From assembly GCA_000170815.1 (NCBI GenBank), contig ABCO01000010.1:1-64000 (forward strand): a stretch of 64,000 nucleotides of DNA, written 5' to 3'. Positions within the stretch are counted from its first letter, which is position 1; every line of letters starts with the position of its first letter. A program made the position numbers and the translations under genes. This document shows, piece by piece, positions 8,009-16,896 of this stretch. Source of the DNA: an unidentified eubacterium SCB49. Lineage in GTDB: Bacteria > Bacteroidota > Bacteroidia > Flavobacteriales > Flavobacteriaceae. The notes under the pieces were generated by a model. It was given only the letters and a program-made list of their open reading frames with translations. It was not told the DNA's origin and did no database searches.

Positions 8009-9409
8009 ATGTCTGTATATGACGTTGCAGTAATTGGTTCTGGACCTGGAGGATATGTAGCAGCAATTCGTTGCGCTCAATTAGGAATGAAAACCGCTAT
8101 TATCGAAAAATATAACGTGTTAGGAGGAACCTGCCTTAATGTGGGTTGTATACCAAGTAAAGCACTTTTAGATTCTTCTCACCGCTATGAAGATGCTATT
8201 AAGCATTTTGAAGATCACGGAATTGAAATTCCGGGTGAAGTTAAGGTGAACTTCAAGAAAATGGTAGAGCGTAAAGCATCTGTTGTAGATCAAACGACAA
8301 AAGGAATCGATTTTTTAATGAGTAAAAATAATATAGATGTTTTTACAGGGGTTGGATCTTTTGTAGACGCAACTCATATTGAAATAAAAGGTGAAGAAAC
8401 GCAAACGATCGAGGCTAAACATACTATAATTGCTACTGGATCTAAACCTTCTACATTACCATTTATTACTCTAGATAAAGAACGTGTGATTACTTCTACA
8501 GAGGCTTTAAAGCTTCCTGAGGTACCTAAGCATTTAGTTGTTATTGGTGGAGGGGTAATTGGACTAGAATTAGGTCAAGTATACCGTCGTCTAGGAGCAG
8601 AGGTTTCTGTAATTGAATATATGGATCGTATCATTCCTACAATGGATAGTGCTCAGAGTAAAGAGCTTACTAAAGCGCTTAAAAAACAAGGTGTTAAGTT
8701 CTTTCTATCTCATAAAGTATCTGATGTTACTAGAAAAGGAGACGAAGTAACAATAACAGCAACAGATAAAAAAGACAAAGAAGTTACTTTTACAGGTGAT
8801 TATTGCTTGGTTTCTGTAGGACGTAAGCCTAATACAGAAGGACTAGGAGCAGATAAAGCTGGGATAAAAATAACAGAACGTGGACAGGTAGAAGTAAATG
8901 ATCATTTACAAACAAATATTTCAAATATTTATGCCATAGGTGATGTTATAAAAGGAGCAATGCTAGCACATAAAGCCGAAGAAGAAGGTGTGTTTGTTGC
9001 CGAAACATTAGCGGGTCAAAAACCACACATAGATTATAACTTAATTCCTGGTGTAGTTTACACGTGGCCAGAAGTTGCAAGTGTAGGTAAAACAGAAGAA
9101 CAATTAAAAGAAACGAAAGTTGCTTATAAAGTTGGTCAATTTCCTATGCGTGCTTTAGGTAGAAGTAGAGCTAGTGGAGATATAGAAGGATTTGTAAAAA
9201 TCTTAACGGACGAAACTACAGATGAAGTTTTAGGAGTTCATATGGTAGGAGCAAGAGTTGCAGATTTAATTGCTGAAGCAGTTGTAGCTATGGAATTTAG
9301 AGCAAGTGCCGAAGATATTTCTAGAATGAGTCACGCACACCCTACGTATGCAGAAGCGGTTAAAGAAGCAGCATTAGCAGCAACAGGAGATAGAGCGTTA
9401 CATATTTAA
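8009..9409 (+). CDS. lpdA: Dihydrolipoyl dehydrogenase (E3)
   Basis: FAD enzyme that reoxidises dihydrolipoamide in the pyruvate and 2-oxoglutarate dehydrogenase and glycine cleavage complexes. The 466 residues are the normal length. The FAD-binding GSGPGGYVAA starts at residue 10, the redox disulfide is Cys42/Cys47 in GGTCLNVGC, the NAD-binding GGGVIGLELG is near 180, and the catalytic His-Glu pair is in HAHPTYAEAVKEA (~444/449). It is monocistronic, with a consensus promoter in front and a strong terminator behind; no E1 or E2 gene is adjacent. Confidence 0.96.
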   Translation: MSVYDVAVIGSGPGGYVAAIRCAQLGMKTAIIEKYNVLGGTCLNVGCIPSKALLDSSHRYEDAIKHFEDHGIEIPGEVKVNFKKMVERKASVVDQTTKGIDFLMSKNNIDVFTGVGSFVDATHIEIKGEETQTIEAKHTIIATGSKPSTLPFITLDKERVITSTEALKLPEVPKHLVVIGGGVIGLELGQVYRRLGAEVSVIEYMDRIIPTMDSAQSKELTKALKKQGVKFFLSHKVSDVTRKGDEVTITATDKKDKEVTFTGDYCLVSVGRKPNTEGLGADKAGIKITERGQVEVNDHLQTNISNIYAIGDVIKGAMLAHKAEEEGVFVAETLAGQKPHIDYNLIPGVVYTWPEVASVGKTEEQLKETKVAYKVGQFPMRALGRSRASGDIEGFVKILTDETTDEVLGVHMVGARVADLIAEAVVAMEFRASAEDISRMSHAHPTYAEAVKEAALAATGDRALHI

Positions 9410-9429
9410 GCAAGTAACCCATATTTATA

Positions 9430-9465
9430 AAAAAACCATTTTGAATCTTTTCAAAATGGTTTTTT
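9430..9465 (+). terminator. Intrinsic terminator after lpdA
   Basis: Perfect 16-bp inverted repeat, arms 9430-9445 and 9450-9465, loop 4 nt, ending in a T run. It starts 20 bp past the lpdA stop codon. Confidence 0.88.
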
Positions 9466-9474
9466 TGTTTTCAA

Positions 9475-9482
9475 TATCTTTG
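9475..9482 (+). promoter_or_regulatory. -7 promoter element of the pabB operon
   Basis: TATCTTTG fits TAnnTTTG, directly after the lpdA terminator and 23 bp before the pabB ATG. No TTG lies at the usual -33 spacing. It is the likely promoter for pabB-tilS-dsbD-hydrolase. Confidence 0.5.
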
Positions 9483-9505
9483 CTACTAAATACCATAATA
9501 TTTTC

Positions 9506-10801
9506 ATGCGTCATATTGTTACAAAAAAAATAGCCCTTACCGCTGCCTTAAAGACGCGTCTTCTAAAATGGGCACAACAGTTTGAAGAAGTAGTGTGGTT
9601 AGATTCTAATAATCATGTAGATAGAAATAGTACCTTTAAAGCAATACTTGCTGTAGATGCTTTTACTGCTATAAAAACAGACAGTCAAAATGCTTTTGAT
9701 AAGCTTGAAGAGTATCAAACACGCTCTAAAGATTGGTTGTTTGGGTATTTATCTTACGACCTTAAAAACGATGTAGAGCGTTTAACATCTAAAAATTTTG
9801 ACGGATTAGGTTTTCCAGATTTATACTTTTTTCAACCTAAAAAAGTGTTTCTTTTCTCTGATACCGAAGTGACCTTGCAATACCTTAATATGGTAGATGA
9901 TGAGGTAGAAAGTGATTGGGAAGAAATATTAAAAACTCCAAAGTTTGATGAACATACTATTTCAGAATCTATTAAAATTAAATTAAGAACTTCTAAAGAT
10001 GCTTATGCCACACAAGTAGGGAAGATGCTCAGCCATATTCATCGAGGTGATATTTATGAGGCTAATTTTTGTCAAGAGTTTTTTGCCGAAAATGTTACGC
10101 TAGATCCAGTGCGGTCTTTTATTCATCTAAATGAAATATCAACTTCTCCTTTTGCTACTTTCTTAAAGTTAAACAAACATTTTGCTTTGTCAGCTTCACC
10201 AGAACGGTATCTAAAAAAAACAGGTACAACACTTGTTTCGCAACCCATAAAAGGGACTGCAAAGCGATTACAAGATGTGATTGCAGATGAAAAAATGGTG
10301 GCAAAGCTTCAGGAAGACCCTAAAGAGCGTAGTGAAAATATTATGATTACAGACCTGGTGCGAAACGATCTTTCTAGAATAGCAGAAAAAGGGACGGTAA
10401 AGGTTGATGAACTTTGTAAAGTTTATAGCTTTAAGCAAGTACACCAGATGATATCTACCATTAGATGTGAGGTAGCTAATGATGTAACACCGTCAACGAT
10501 ATTAAAAAATACGTACCCAATGGGGAGTATGACTGGAGCTCCTAAGGTTGCTGCAATGAAAATTATTGAGCAACTTGAAGATGCTAAACGTGGTTTATAT
10601 AGCGGTGCTATTGGTTATTTTACGCCAGTGGGAGATTTTGACTTTAACGTTATTATTAGAAGTATCCTTTATAATGAAGCTAAAAAATATGTGAGTTTTT
10701 CTGTAGGTGGAGCCATTACTGCAAACTCGATTATAGAAAATGAATATGAAGAGTGCTTAGTCAAAGCCAAAGCGATGCGCGAAGTTTTAGAACGTGTATA
10801 A
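9506..10801 (+). CDS. pabB: Aminodeoxychorismate synthase component I
   Basis: Chorismate-utilising enzyme of 431 residues, making 4-amino-4-deoxychorismate for folate. The choice of PabB over anthranilate or isochorismate synthase rests on PIKGT at ~247-251: PabB enzymes carry the reactive lysine here (Lys249), whereas TrpE has PIAGT. Other family motifs are SPERYL (~231), ENIMITDLVRNDLS (~280) and GSMTGAPK. The N-terminal region is short and divergent, as is common in Bacteroidota. It is the first gene of a run with tilS (50 bp gap). No amidotransferase (pabA) or lyase (pabC) gene is next to it. Confidence 0.85.
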   Translation: MRHIVTKKIALTAALKTRLLKWAQQFEEVVWLDSNNHVDRNSTFKAILAVDAFTAIKTDSQNAFDKLEEYQTRSKDWLFGYLSYDLKNDVERLTSKNFDGLGFPDLYFFQPKKVFLFSDTEVTLQYLNMVDDEVESDWEEILKTPKFDEHTISESIKIKLRTSKDAYATQVGKMLSHIHRGDIYEANFCQEFFAENVTLDPVRSFIHLNEISTSPFATFLKLNKHFALSASPERYLKKTGTTLVSQPIKGTAKRLQDVIADEKMVAKLQEDPKERSENIMITDLVRNDLSRIAEKGTVKVDELCKVYSFKQVHQMISTIRCEVANDVTPSTILKNTYPMGSMTGAPKVAAMKIIEQLEDAKRGLYSGAIGYFTPVGDFDFNVIIRSILYNEAKKYVSFSVGGAITANSIIENEYEECLVKAKAMREVLERV

Positions 10802-10851
10802 GATAGTATGCTAACCCTAGAGGTGCTTTAATTTTTTCAAGATGTAATAAA

Positions 10852-12162
10852 ATGATTAAACCGTTAAATAAACATATCACTAATACGTTTCCAAACCTGA
10901 AAGACAAAAAAATTATTGTTGCTTGTAGTGGAGGCTTAGATAGTACGGTGCTTACGCGCTTGTTAAAACAACTAGGCTTTACTATTTGTATCGCCCATTG
11001 CAATTTTAGTCTTAGAGGTGAAGCTAGTGATGGTGATGCTGCTTTTGTAGAAAACCTAGCTACAGAACTAGATATACCTTTTTATAAAACGGTTTTTGAT
11101 ACAAAAGCATTTGCAAACGATCACAAGTTATCTACACAAATGGCTGCACGAGAATTGCGATATCAATGGTTTAAAGAATTACGCACACAGATTAAATTTG
11201 ACCTTATTGCTACGGCACATCATGCAGATGATATGCTAGAAACTGTGTTAATCAACCTTTCTAGAGGAACAGGCATAAGAGGTCTCACGGGGATTCCAGA
11301 ATTAACAGAAACCATTATACGACCATTATTGCCTTTTTCTAGGACCGAAATATTAAACTTCGCGAAAAAATCAGAATTTTATTGGAGAGAAGACGCTAGT
11401 AATGCGTCTACAGATTATTTACGTAACGATCTTAGGCATAATGTGATTCCTGCTTACAAAAACGCTTCAAAAAACGTGTTAAAAGGATTACATAATACGG
11501 TGAGTCACTTACAAGCCACAGAACAACTTGTGGGCGATTATATAGTATTATTGTATAATTTGCTTGTTAAAGAAACTTCAGAGGGCTATGAAATAGATTT
11601 AATTAAACTGGCAGATATACCCAATCAATCAGCAGTGCTTTATGAGTTGTTATCGCCATTTGGTTTTACTGCTTGGGATGATATTATTAATTTAACGAAT
11701 GCACAAAGTGGAAAAATGGTTTTTTCGGAGAGCCATAGGTTGTTAAAAGATAGAAAAAAACTGATTTTAACATTACAAGATTCAATTGAAGGTATTTCAG
11801 AAGAAAAAAAGATAAAAAAAAATGAACGTCAAATAGTAAATCCTGTTCCATTAACCTTAATTCCTACGGATAAAATGGGGTACGTTGATAGCAGTGTGAT
11901 ATACGTTGATGAAGCATTAATTGAATATCCTTTAATTGTTAGAAAGTGGCGTGAGGGCGACACTTTTAAGCCGTTTGGGCTCAAAGGAAATAAGAAAATA
12001 AGTAAGTTTTTTAAAGATGAAAAGCTATCTTTAGCGGCTAAAGAAAAAATCTGGTTATTGTGTAGCGATACAAAAATAGTTTGGGTGATTGGAATGCGTG
12101 CAGACGATCGCTTTAAAGTTACAGAAAATACCACAAAAATTTTAAAAATAACAACCAATTAA
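10852..12162 (+). CDS. tilS: tRNA(Ile)-lysidine synthase
   Basis: Attaches lysine to C34 of the CAU-anticodon isoleucine tRNA so that it reads AUA; essential in most bacteria. It has 436 residues. The N-type ATP pyrophosphatase PP-loop SGGLDS is at 26-31, followed by AHCNFSLRG, HHADDMLETVLINLSRGTG and LLPFSRTEI, all TilS hallmarks. The C-terminal domain carries RKWREGDTFKPFGLKG and the KKISKFFKDEKL motif. It ends 3 bp before the dsbD-like gene, so the two are very probably co-transcribed. Confidence 0.95.
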   Translation: MIKPLNKHITNTFPNLKDKKIIVACSGGLDSTVLTRLLKQLGFTICIAHCNFSLRGEASDGDAAFVENLATELDIPFYKTVFDTKAFANDHKLSTQMAARELRYQWFKELRTQIKFDLIATAHHADDMLETVLINLSRGTGIRGLTGIPELTETIIRPLLPFSRTEILNFAKKSEFYWREDASNASTDYLRNDLRHNVIPAYKNASKNVLKGLHNTVSHLQATEQLVGDYIVLLYNLLVKETSEGYEIDLIKLADIPNQSAVLYELLSPFGFTAWDDIINLTNAQSGKMVFSESHRLLKDRKKLILTLQDSIEGISEEKKIKKNERQIVNPVPLTLIPTDKMGYVDSSVIYVDEALIEYPLIVRKWREGDTFKPFGLKGNKKISKFFKDEKLSLAAKEKIWLLCSDTKIVWVIGMRADDRFKVTENTTKILKITTN

Positions 12163-12165
12163 TCT

Positions 12166-14571
12166 ATGAGAAAATTTGCATTTTTAGTGTTAGCGATGTT
12201 TGCTTTTATTTCTACCTCAACATCTCAAATACTTGAACCGGTAAAATGGACATCTGAAGTTAAGAAAACAGGAGAAGATACTTACGATCTTATTTTTAAC
12301 GCAGAGATAGAAGACAAATGGCATTTGTACACACAGAATATTCCAGAAAATGGACCTATCCCTACGACCTTTAATTTTGAGAATGAGGAAGGGAAATATG
12401 AACTAGTAGGTGACGTTTCAGAAAGTAAATCTCATAGTAGTTTTGATAAGATTTTTGAAATGGAGTTGTCTTATTTTGATCACTCTGCTCAGTTTATTCA
12501 AAAAATAAAGGTTTTAGATCCTTCTTTAAGTACCATTGTTACTAGTGTAGATTTTCAGTCTTGTGATGATGAGAAATGTATTTTTGAAATGGCAGAGCTT
12601 GAGTTTGCTTTACCAGCGGTATCTTCAGATGCAATTGCTTCTTTAAGCTCAGATTTAGAACAAGAAAGTCAAATACTAGAGCCTGTTAAGTGGGCGTCTG
12701 ATGTAAAAAAGATAGGAGATGATACCTATGAGTTAATTTTTAACGCAGCGATAGAAGATAAGTGGCATTTATACACACAAAATATTCCAGAAAATGGACC
12801 TATTCCTACAACTTTTAACTTTGAGAATGAGGAAGGGAAATATGAGTTAGTAGGAGGCGTTTCAGAAAGTGAATCTCACAGCAGTTTTGATAAGATTTTT
12901 GAAATGGAGTTATCTTACTTTGACCACTCTGCTCAGTTTATTCAAAAAATAAAAGTTTTAGATCCTTCTTTAACAAAAATCGTTACTAGTGTAGACTTTC
13001 AATCTTGCGATGATGAGAAGTGTATTTTTGAAATGGCAGAGCTTGAGTTTACACTTCCAGGAGCAGATGTTAAAATTGAAGAGGCTACAGCAGGAGTTTC
13101 TAGTGTAGACACAATTGATAGTGAAGATGAAGAAGAAAGCCGTGGTATGCTTACTATATTTATATTGTCATTTTTATCTGGTTTTGCAGCGTTACTGACG
13201 CCTTGTGTTTTTCCTATGATACCAATGACGGTTAGTTTTTTTACAAAGCAAAGTAAAAACAAAGCAGCTGGGATAAAGAATGCCATTATGTATGGTATTT
13301 TTATTATTGTTATTTATGTTTTACTTGGTTCATTAGTAACCGGAATTTTTGGAGCAGATGCTCTAAACGCTTTGTCTACGAATGTTTGGTTTAATGTAAT
13401 TTTCTTTTTTCTTTTAGTAATATTTGCAATGTCGTTTTTAGGGGCTTTTGAGATTATGTTACCTAATTCTTGGGCAAATAAAATAGATAGTAAAGCAGAT
13501 AAAGGAGGAATGATCGGTATCTTTTTTATGGCACTTGCTTTAGCTATTGTTTCTTTCTCTTGTACAGGACCTATTGTAGGAACACTCCTTGTAGAAGCTG
13601 CTTCTAAAGGTGGTTTAGCGCCTATTATCGGTATGCTTGGATTCTCATTGGCAATTGCCTTACCTTTTGCACTATTTGCAATGTTTCCAGGTTGGTTAAA
13701 CTCATTACCAAAAAGTGGTGGATGGTTAAACACAGTAAAAGTAGTTTTAGGGTTTTTAGAATTAGCACTAGCTTTTAAATTTTTATCACAAGCAGATTTA
13801 GTACTACAATTACACTGGTTAGAAAGAGAAGTATTTATTGCTATCTGGATTGCAGTATTTGGAACATTAGGATTGTATTTATTAGGTAAAATTACATTAC
13901 CACACGATTCACCATTAACACATATCTCTGTAGGTAGATTAATGCTAGCCTTACTTACCTTATCTTTTACCGTGTATATGATTCCAGGACTTTGGGGAGC
14001 ACCACTTAACCTAATTAGTGCATTTCCGCCACCACAAGAATATAGTGAGTCTCCATACGGGGTTGGTTTTTCTAAACTTGGCGGAGGATCTGCAAGTGCA
14101 GACCATAGCACACTACCAGACGGAGGGCATTTAATGGCGCCGCACGATATACTTCATTTTTATGATTATGAAAAAGGACTTGCTTATGCAAAAGAAGTAG
14201 GTAAACCTGTTATGGTAGATTTTACGGGCTATGCGTGTGTAAATTGCCGTAAGATGGAGCAAAATGTATGGACTAAGGGAGATATTTTATCTATTCTAAA
14301 AAATGAAGTGGTGTTAATTTCGCTTTATGTTGATGATAAAAAAGAGCTCCCAGAAGCAGAGAAATATGTGAGTCCAACAACAGGAAAAAAGATTAAAACC
14401 ATAGGAAACAAATGGAGCGACTTGCAGATTACTCGCTATAAAGCAAACGCACAACCGTATTATATCTTAATGGATCATAGTGAAGAAAATCTAATAAAAC
14501 CAGTAGGATACACTCCAGATGTAGAAGATTATGAGGCTTGGTTACGTGGTGGAATTTCAAAATTTAATTAA
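12166..14571 (+). CDS. dsbD: DsbD-family thiol:disulfide interchange protein with duplicated alpha domain
   Basis: Carries reducing power from cytoplasmic thioredoxin across the inner membrane to envelope thioredoxin-fold proteins. It has 801 residues and a signal peptide (~1-19). Two nearly identical alpha domains follow (~20-152 and ~168-300), each with the Cys pair SCDDEKC. The transmembrane core (~325-630) has the conserved cysteines in LTPCVFPM and SFSCTGPI. A C-terminal thioredoxin-like domain carries Cys691/Cys694 in YACVNC. Other DsbD proteins have a single alpha domain, so the extra copy adds ~148 residues. It follows tilS by 3 bp and precedes the hydrolase gene by 11 bp. Confidence 0.92.
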   Translation: MRKFAFLVLAMFAFISTSTSQILEPVKWTSEVKKTGEDTYDLIFNAEIEDKWHLYTQNIPENGPIPTTFNFENEEGKYELVGDVSESKSHSSFDKIFEMELSYFDHSAQFIQKIKVLDPSLSTIVTSVDFQSCDDEKCIFEMAELEFALPAVSSDAIASLSSDLEQESQILEPVKWASDVKKIGDDTYELIFNAAIEDKWHLYTQNIPENGPIPTTFNFENEEGKYELVGGVSESESHSSFDKIFEMELSYFDHSAQFIQKIKVLDPSLTKIVTSVDFQSCDDEKCIFEMAELEFTLPGADVKIEEATAGVSSVDTIDSEDEEESRGMLTIFILSFLSGFAALLTPCVFPMIPMTVSFFTKQSKNKAAGIKNAIMYGIFIIVIYVLLGSLVTGIFGADALNALSTNVWFNVIFFFLLVIFAMSFLGAFEIMLPNSWANKIDSKADKGGMIGIFFMALALAIVSFSCTGPIVGTLLVEAASKGGLAPIIGMLGFSLAIALPFALFAMFPGWLNSLPKSGGWLNTVKVVLGFLELALAFKFLSQADLVLQLHWLEREVFIAIWIAVFGTLGLYLLGKITLPHDSPLTHISVGRLMLALLTLSFTVYMIPGLWGAPLNLISAFPPPQEYSESPYGVGFSKLGGGSASADHSTLPDGGHLMAPHDILHFYDYEKGLAYAKEVGKPVMVDFTGYACVNCRKMEQNVWTKGDILSILKNEVVLISLYVDDKKELPEAEKYVSPTTGKKIKTIGNKWSDLQITRYKANAQPYYILMDHSEENLIKPVGYTPDVEDYEAWLRGGISKFN
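12223..13065 (+). repeat. In-frame tandem duplication inside dsbD
   Basis: Two coding units begin at 12223 and 12667, 444 bp (148 codons) apart, each ~400 bp, joined by a Ser/Glu-rich linker. The encoded domains differ at only a dozen or so of ~133 positions and many codons are identical, which indicates recent duplication or ongoing gene conversion. Confidence 0.95.
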
Positions 14572-14582
14572 TACATAAGAAT

Positions 14583-16424
14583 ATGAAAAATCTTTTTTTA
14601 AGTATATGTGTGCTTTTGTTTGTTACGGTGTCGGCACAAGAAGATAAGTATGATGTCGCATTAAATTACTCAAAAAAAGAGGTGTCTATTACGATGCGTG
14701 ATGGTGTGAAACTGCACACCACCATTTATTCACCAAAAGACACAACAAAGGAATATCCTATTCTTTTAAAACGTACACCTTATAGTTGTAGACCTTACGG
14801 CGAAAATAACTTTCCTTCAAAACTTGGTCCTAATTCATTTACCATGGAAGAAGGTTACATCTTTGTCTATCAAGATGTACGTGGACGATGGAATAGTGAA
14901 GGAGTGTATGATAATATGCGCGCCTATATACCCAATAAAAAAGGAAATGAAATAGATGAAGCTAGTGATACATATGATACAATAGATTGGCTAGTTAAAA
15001 ACGTAAAGAATACCAATGGTAATGTAGGTACTTATGGTATTTCTTATCCAGGTTTTTATACAACTTATTCTTTGTTAGACGCTCATCCAGCTTTAAAAGC
15101 AGCATCACCACAAGCTTGTATTGGTGATTTCTTTTTTGATGATTTTCATCACAATGGTGCCTATTTATTAAGTTATTGGAGGGCTACGGCTGTTTTTGGT
15201 TATATGAAAACCCAACCCACTAAAGAAGCTTGGTATTCATTTCCAAAAATAGAAAGTGAAGATCAATATCAATTTTTCTTAGATGTAGGTCCATTAAGTA
15301 ATTTAGATGAATACTATAAAGAAGATAATATATTCTGGACGCAATTAAAAGAGCATCCTAACTATGATGAATTCTGGCAGTCTAGAGGGATTATACAGCA
15401 TCTTGAAAACATAAAGCCTGCAGTAATGACGGTAGGAGGTTTGTTTGATGCAGAAGATTTATACGGCCCTTTTGAGACGTATAAAAACATAGAAAAAAGA
15501 AGTGACAACTATAATACCGTAGTATTTGGACCTTGGAGTCACGGCGATTGGGCAAGAGCTAAAAAACGTACAGCTGTAGGTAATGTGTATTTTGGAGATG
15601 ATATTTCTAGAGATTACCAGCGCGATGTGGAAACTAAATTTTTTAGACATTTTTTAAAGAATGACGGAAAAGGGGATAGTGGTTTACCAGAAGCTTATAT
15701 GTTTGATACAGGAGCTATGGCTTGGAAATCTTATGAGCAATGGCCTCCAAAAAATAGTAAGAAAAAAACATTTTGGTTACAGCATGGCGAAAGGTTAAAC
15801 TCGATGATGGAAAAAAGTTACACTTTTGAAGAGTTTGTGAGTGATCCTAAAAAACCAGTTCCTTATACAGAAGATGTAAAAATGGTATTTACACCACGTA
15901 AATACATGACAGACGATCAACGTTTTGCTGCAAGAAGACCAGATGTTGTTGTTTTTGAAACACCTATTCTCACAGAAGATATGACATTAACAGGAGAGGT
16001 ATTAGCTAAACTTCAAGTGGCTACTACAGGAACAGATGCAGACTGGATTGTAAAAGTGGTTGATGTTTTTCCTGCAGATGCAAAAAATACAGAAGAAACA
16101 CAAGATCATCTTAAAATGAGCAACTATCATATGATGGTTAGAAGCGAAGTGATGCGTGGGCGTTTTAGAAATAGTTTTGAAAAACCAGAACCATTCACGC
16201 CAAACAAAAAGACCGAAGTAGCAATCAAGTTACAAGATATACATCACACTTTTAAAAAAGGACACAAATTGCAAATACAAATTCAGAGCACTTGGTTTCC
16301 GCTCATAGATGCAAACCCACAAACGTACGTGCCAAATATTTTTAAAGCAGCCGAATCAGATTTTCAGAAACAAACACATAGAGTTTTTAATGATTCTTCT
16401 ATTGAGTTTACGATTCTAGAATAA
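14583..16424 (+). CDS. CocE/NonD-family hydrolase (X-Pro dipeptidyl-peptidase-like), secreted
   Basis: An alpha/beta-hydrolase of 613 residues with a signal peptide ending SAQ, so exported to the envelope. The nucleophile is the Ser in GTYGISYPGF (~155). The acid is the Asp in GGLFDAEDLYG (~300) and the His is in FGPWSHGDW (~325). The N-terminal motif VYQDVRGRWNSEG and the C-terminal jelly-roll domain (from ~440, containing LQIQIQSTWFP) are those of cocaine esterase, glutaryl-7-ACA acylase and X-Pro dipeptidyl-peptidases. The natural substrate is unknown, probably an acyl ester, amide or peptide. It is last in the pabB-tilS-dsbD run and followed by a terminator hairpin. Confidence 0.87.
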   Translation: MKNLFLSICVLLFVTVSAQEDKYDVALNYSKKEVSITMRDGVKLHTTIYSPKDTTKEYPILLKRTPYSCRPYGENNFPSKLGPNSFTMEEGYIFVYQDVRGRWNSEGVYDNMRAYIPNKKGNEIDEASDTYDTIDWLVKNVKNTNGNVGTYGISYPGFYTTYSLLDAHPALKAASPQACIGDFFFDDFHHNGAYLLSYWRATAVFGYMKTQPTKEAWYSFPKIESEDQYQFFLDVGPLSNLDEYYKEDNIFWTQLKEHPNYDEFWQSRGIIQHLENIKPAVMTVGGLFDAEDLYGPFETYKNIEKRSDNYNTVVFGPWSHGDWARAKKRTAVGNVYFGDDISRDYQRDVETKFFRHFLKNDGKGDSGLPEAYMFDTGAMAWKSYEQWPPKNSKKKTFWLQHGERLNSMMEKSYTFEEFVSDPKKPVPYTEDVKMVFTPRKYMTDDQRFAARRPDVVVFETPILTEDMTLTGEVLAKLQVATTGTDADWIVKVVDVFPADAKNTEETQDHLKMSNYHMMVRSEVMRGRFRNSFEKPEPFTPNKKTEVAIKLQDIHHTFKKGHKLQIQIQSTWFPLIDANPQTYVPNIFKAAESDFQKQTHRVFNDSSIEFTILE

Positions 16425-16448
16425 TATTAAATACTTTTTAAAAAGAAT

Positions 16449-16472
16449 AACGGTGCTCTAAAGAGCGCCGTT
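16449..16472 (+). terminator. Terminator hairpin after the CocE-type hydrolase
   Basis: Arms 16449-16459 and 16462-16472 pair over 11 bp with one G-U wobble and a 2-nt loop, followed by a T-rich stretch. It starts 25 bp past the stop codon. Confidence 0.7.
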
Positions 16473-16484
16473 TCATTTTAGGGC

Positions 16485-16608
16485 AAAAAAATAGAGCGTT
16501 GCTTTCACAACGCTCCTAACAAACCTAACTTAGTAAATTTTATAAGTTTTTTCTTTTCTTTTTTATCCCCACAAAAAAGAAAGAATAATAAACTACTTCA
16601 CTAATTCA
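16485..16608 (-). ncRNA. Candidate small RNA, antisense-oriented between the hydrolase gene and pfkA
   Basis: No gene covers 16425-16896. On the minus strand a consensus -7 box (TATATTTG, forward 16614-16621) is followed by ~125 nt. That stretch contains one long hairpin (forward arms 16551-16564 and 16573-16585, loop containing GUGGGGAU in the RNA). It ends in an intrinsic terminator: 8-bp stem GAGCGTTG/CAACGCTC (16494-16515) and a run of seven U (16485-16491). A promoter, an internal stem and a terminator with no ORF between them suggest a non-coding RNA. No known RNA family is recognised. Confidence 0.45.
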
Positions 16609-16641
16609 TACCGCAAATATACACTGCACTTTTAACTTAGG

Positions 16642-16661
16642 TATACGTACATACACGTATA
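16642..16661. promoter_or_regulatory. Palindrome upstream of the small-RNA candidate
   Basis: TATACGT-acatac-ACGTATA is a perfect 7-6-7 inverted repeat 20 bp upstream of the minus-strand -7 box and 235 bp before pfkA. Its position fits an operator for the small-RNA promoter. The rest of the gap up to 16896 is AT-rich and I see nothing else firm in it. Confidence 0.35.
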
Positions 16662-16896
16662 TTTTTATGTTTAATGGTTTTTCTTTCTTAGTGGTGTATT
16701 TAATATGATGAACATCATGGTGGGTTTCGCTTGTTTTTTTTACGGCCTATATTAAGTGTGTGTTAATATTAATTCTAGTCTATTAGCTTAGTTTTAAGCG
16801 TGGTTTGTTAAAAAAACATTCTTTTTTATCAACCGAAAACGTTATAGTAGCTAGCAGACCCTTTAAGTCTTAATTTAAGTGCATATATTTACGGAG

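Noticed and set aside
13314..14111. 265-codon open frame on the minus strand inside dsbD
   Set aside because: Antisense shadow of the conserved DsbD membrane core; its translation is rich in Pro, Asn and Ser with no family resemblance.
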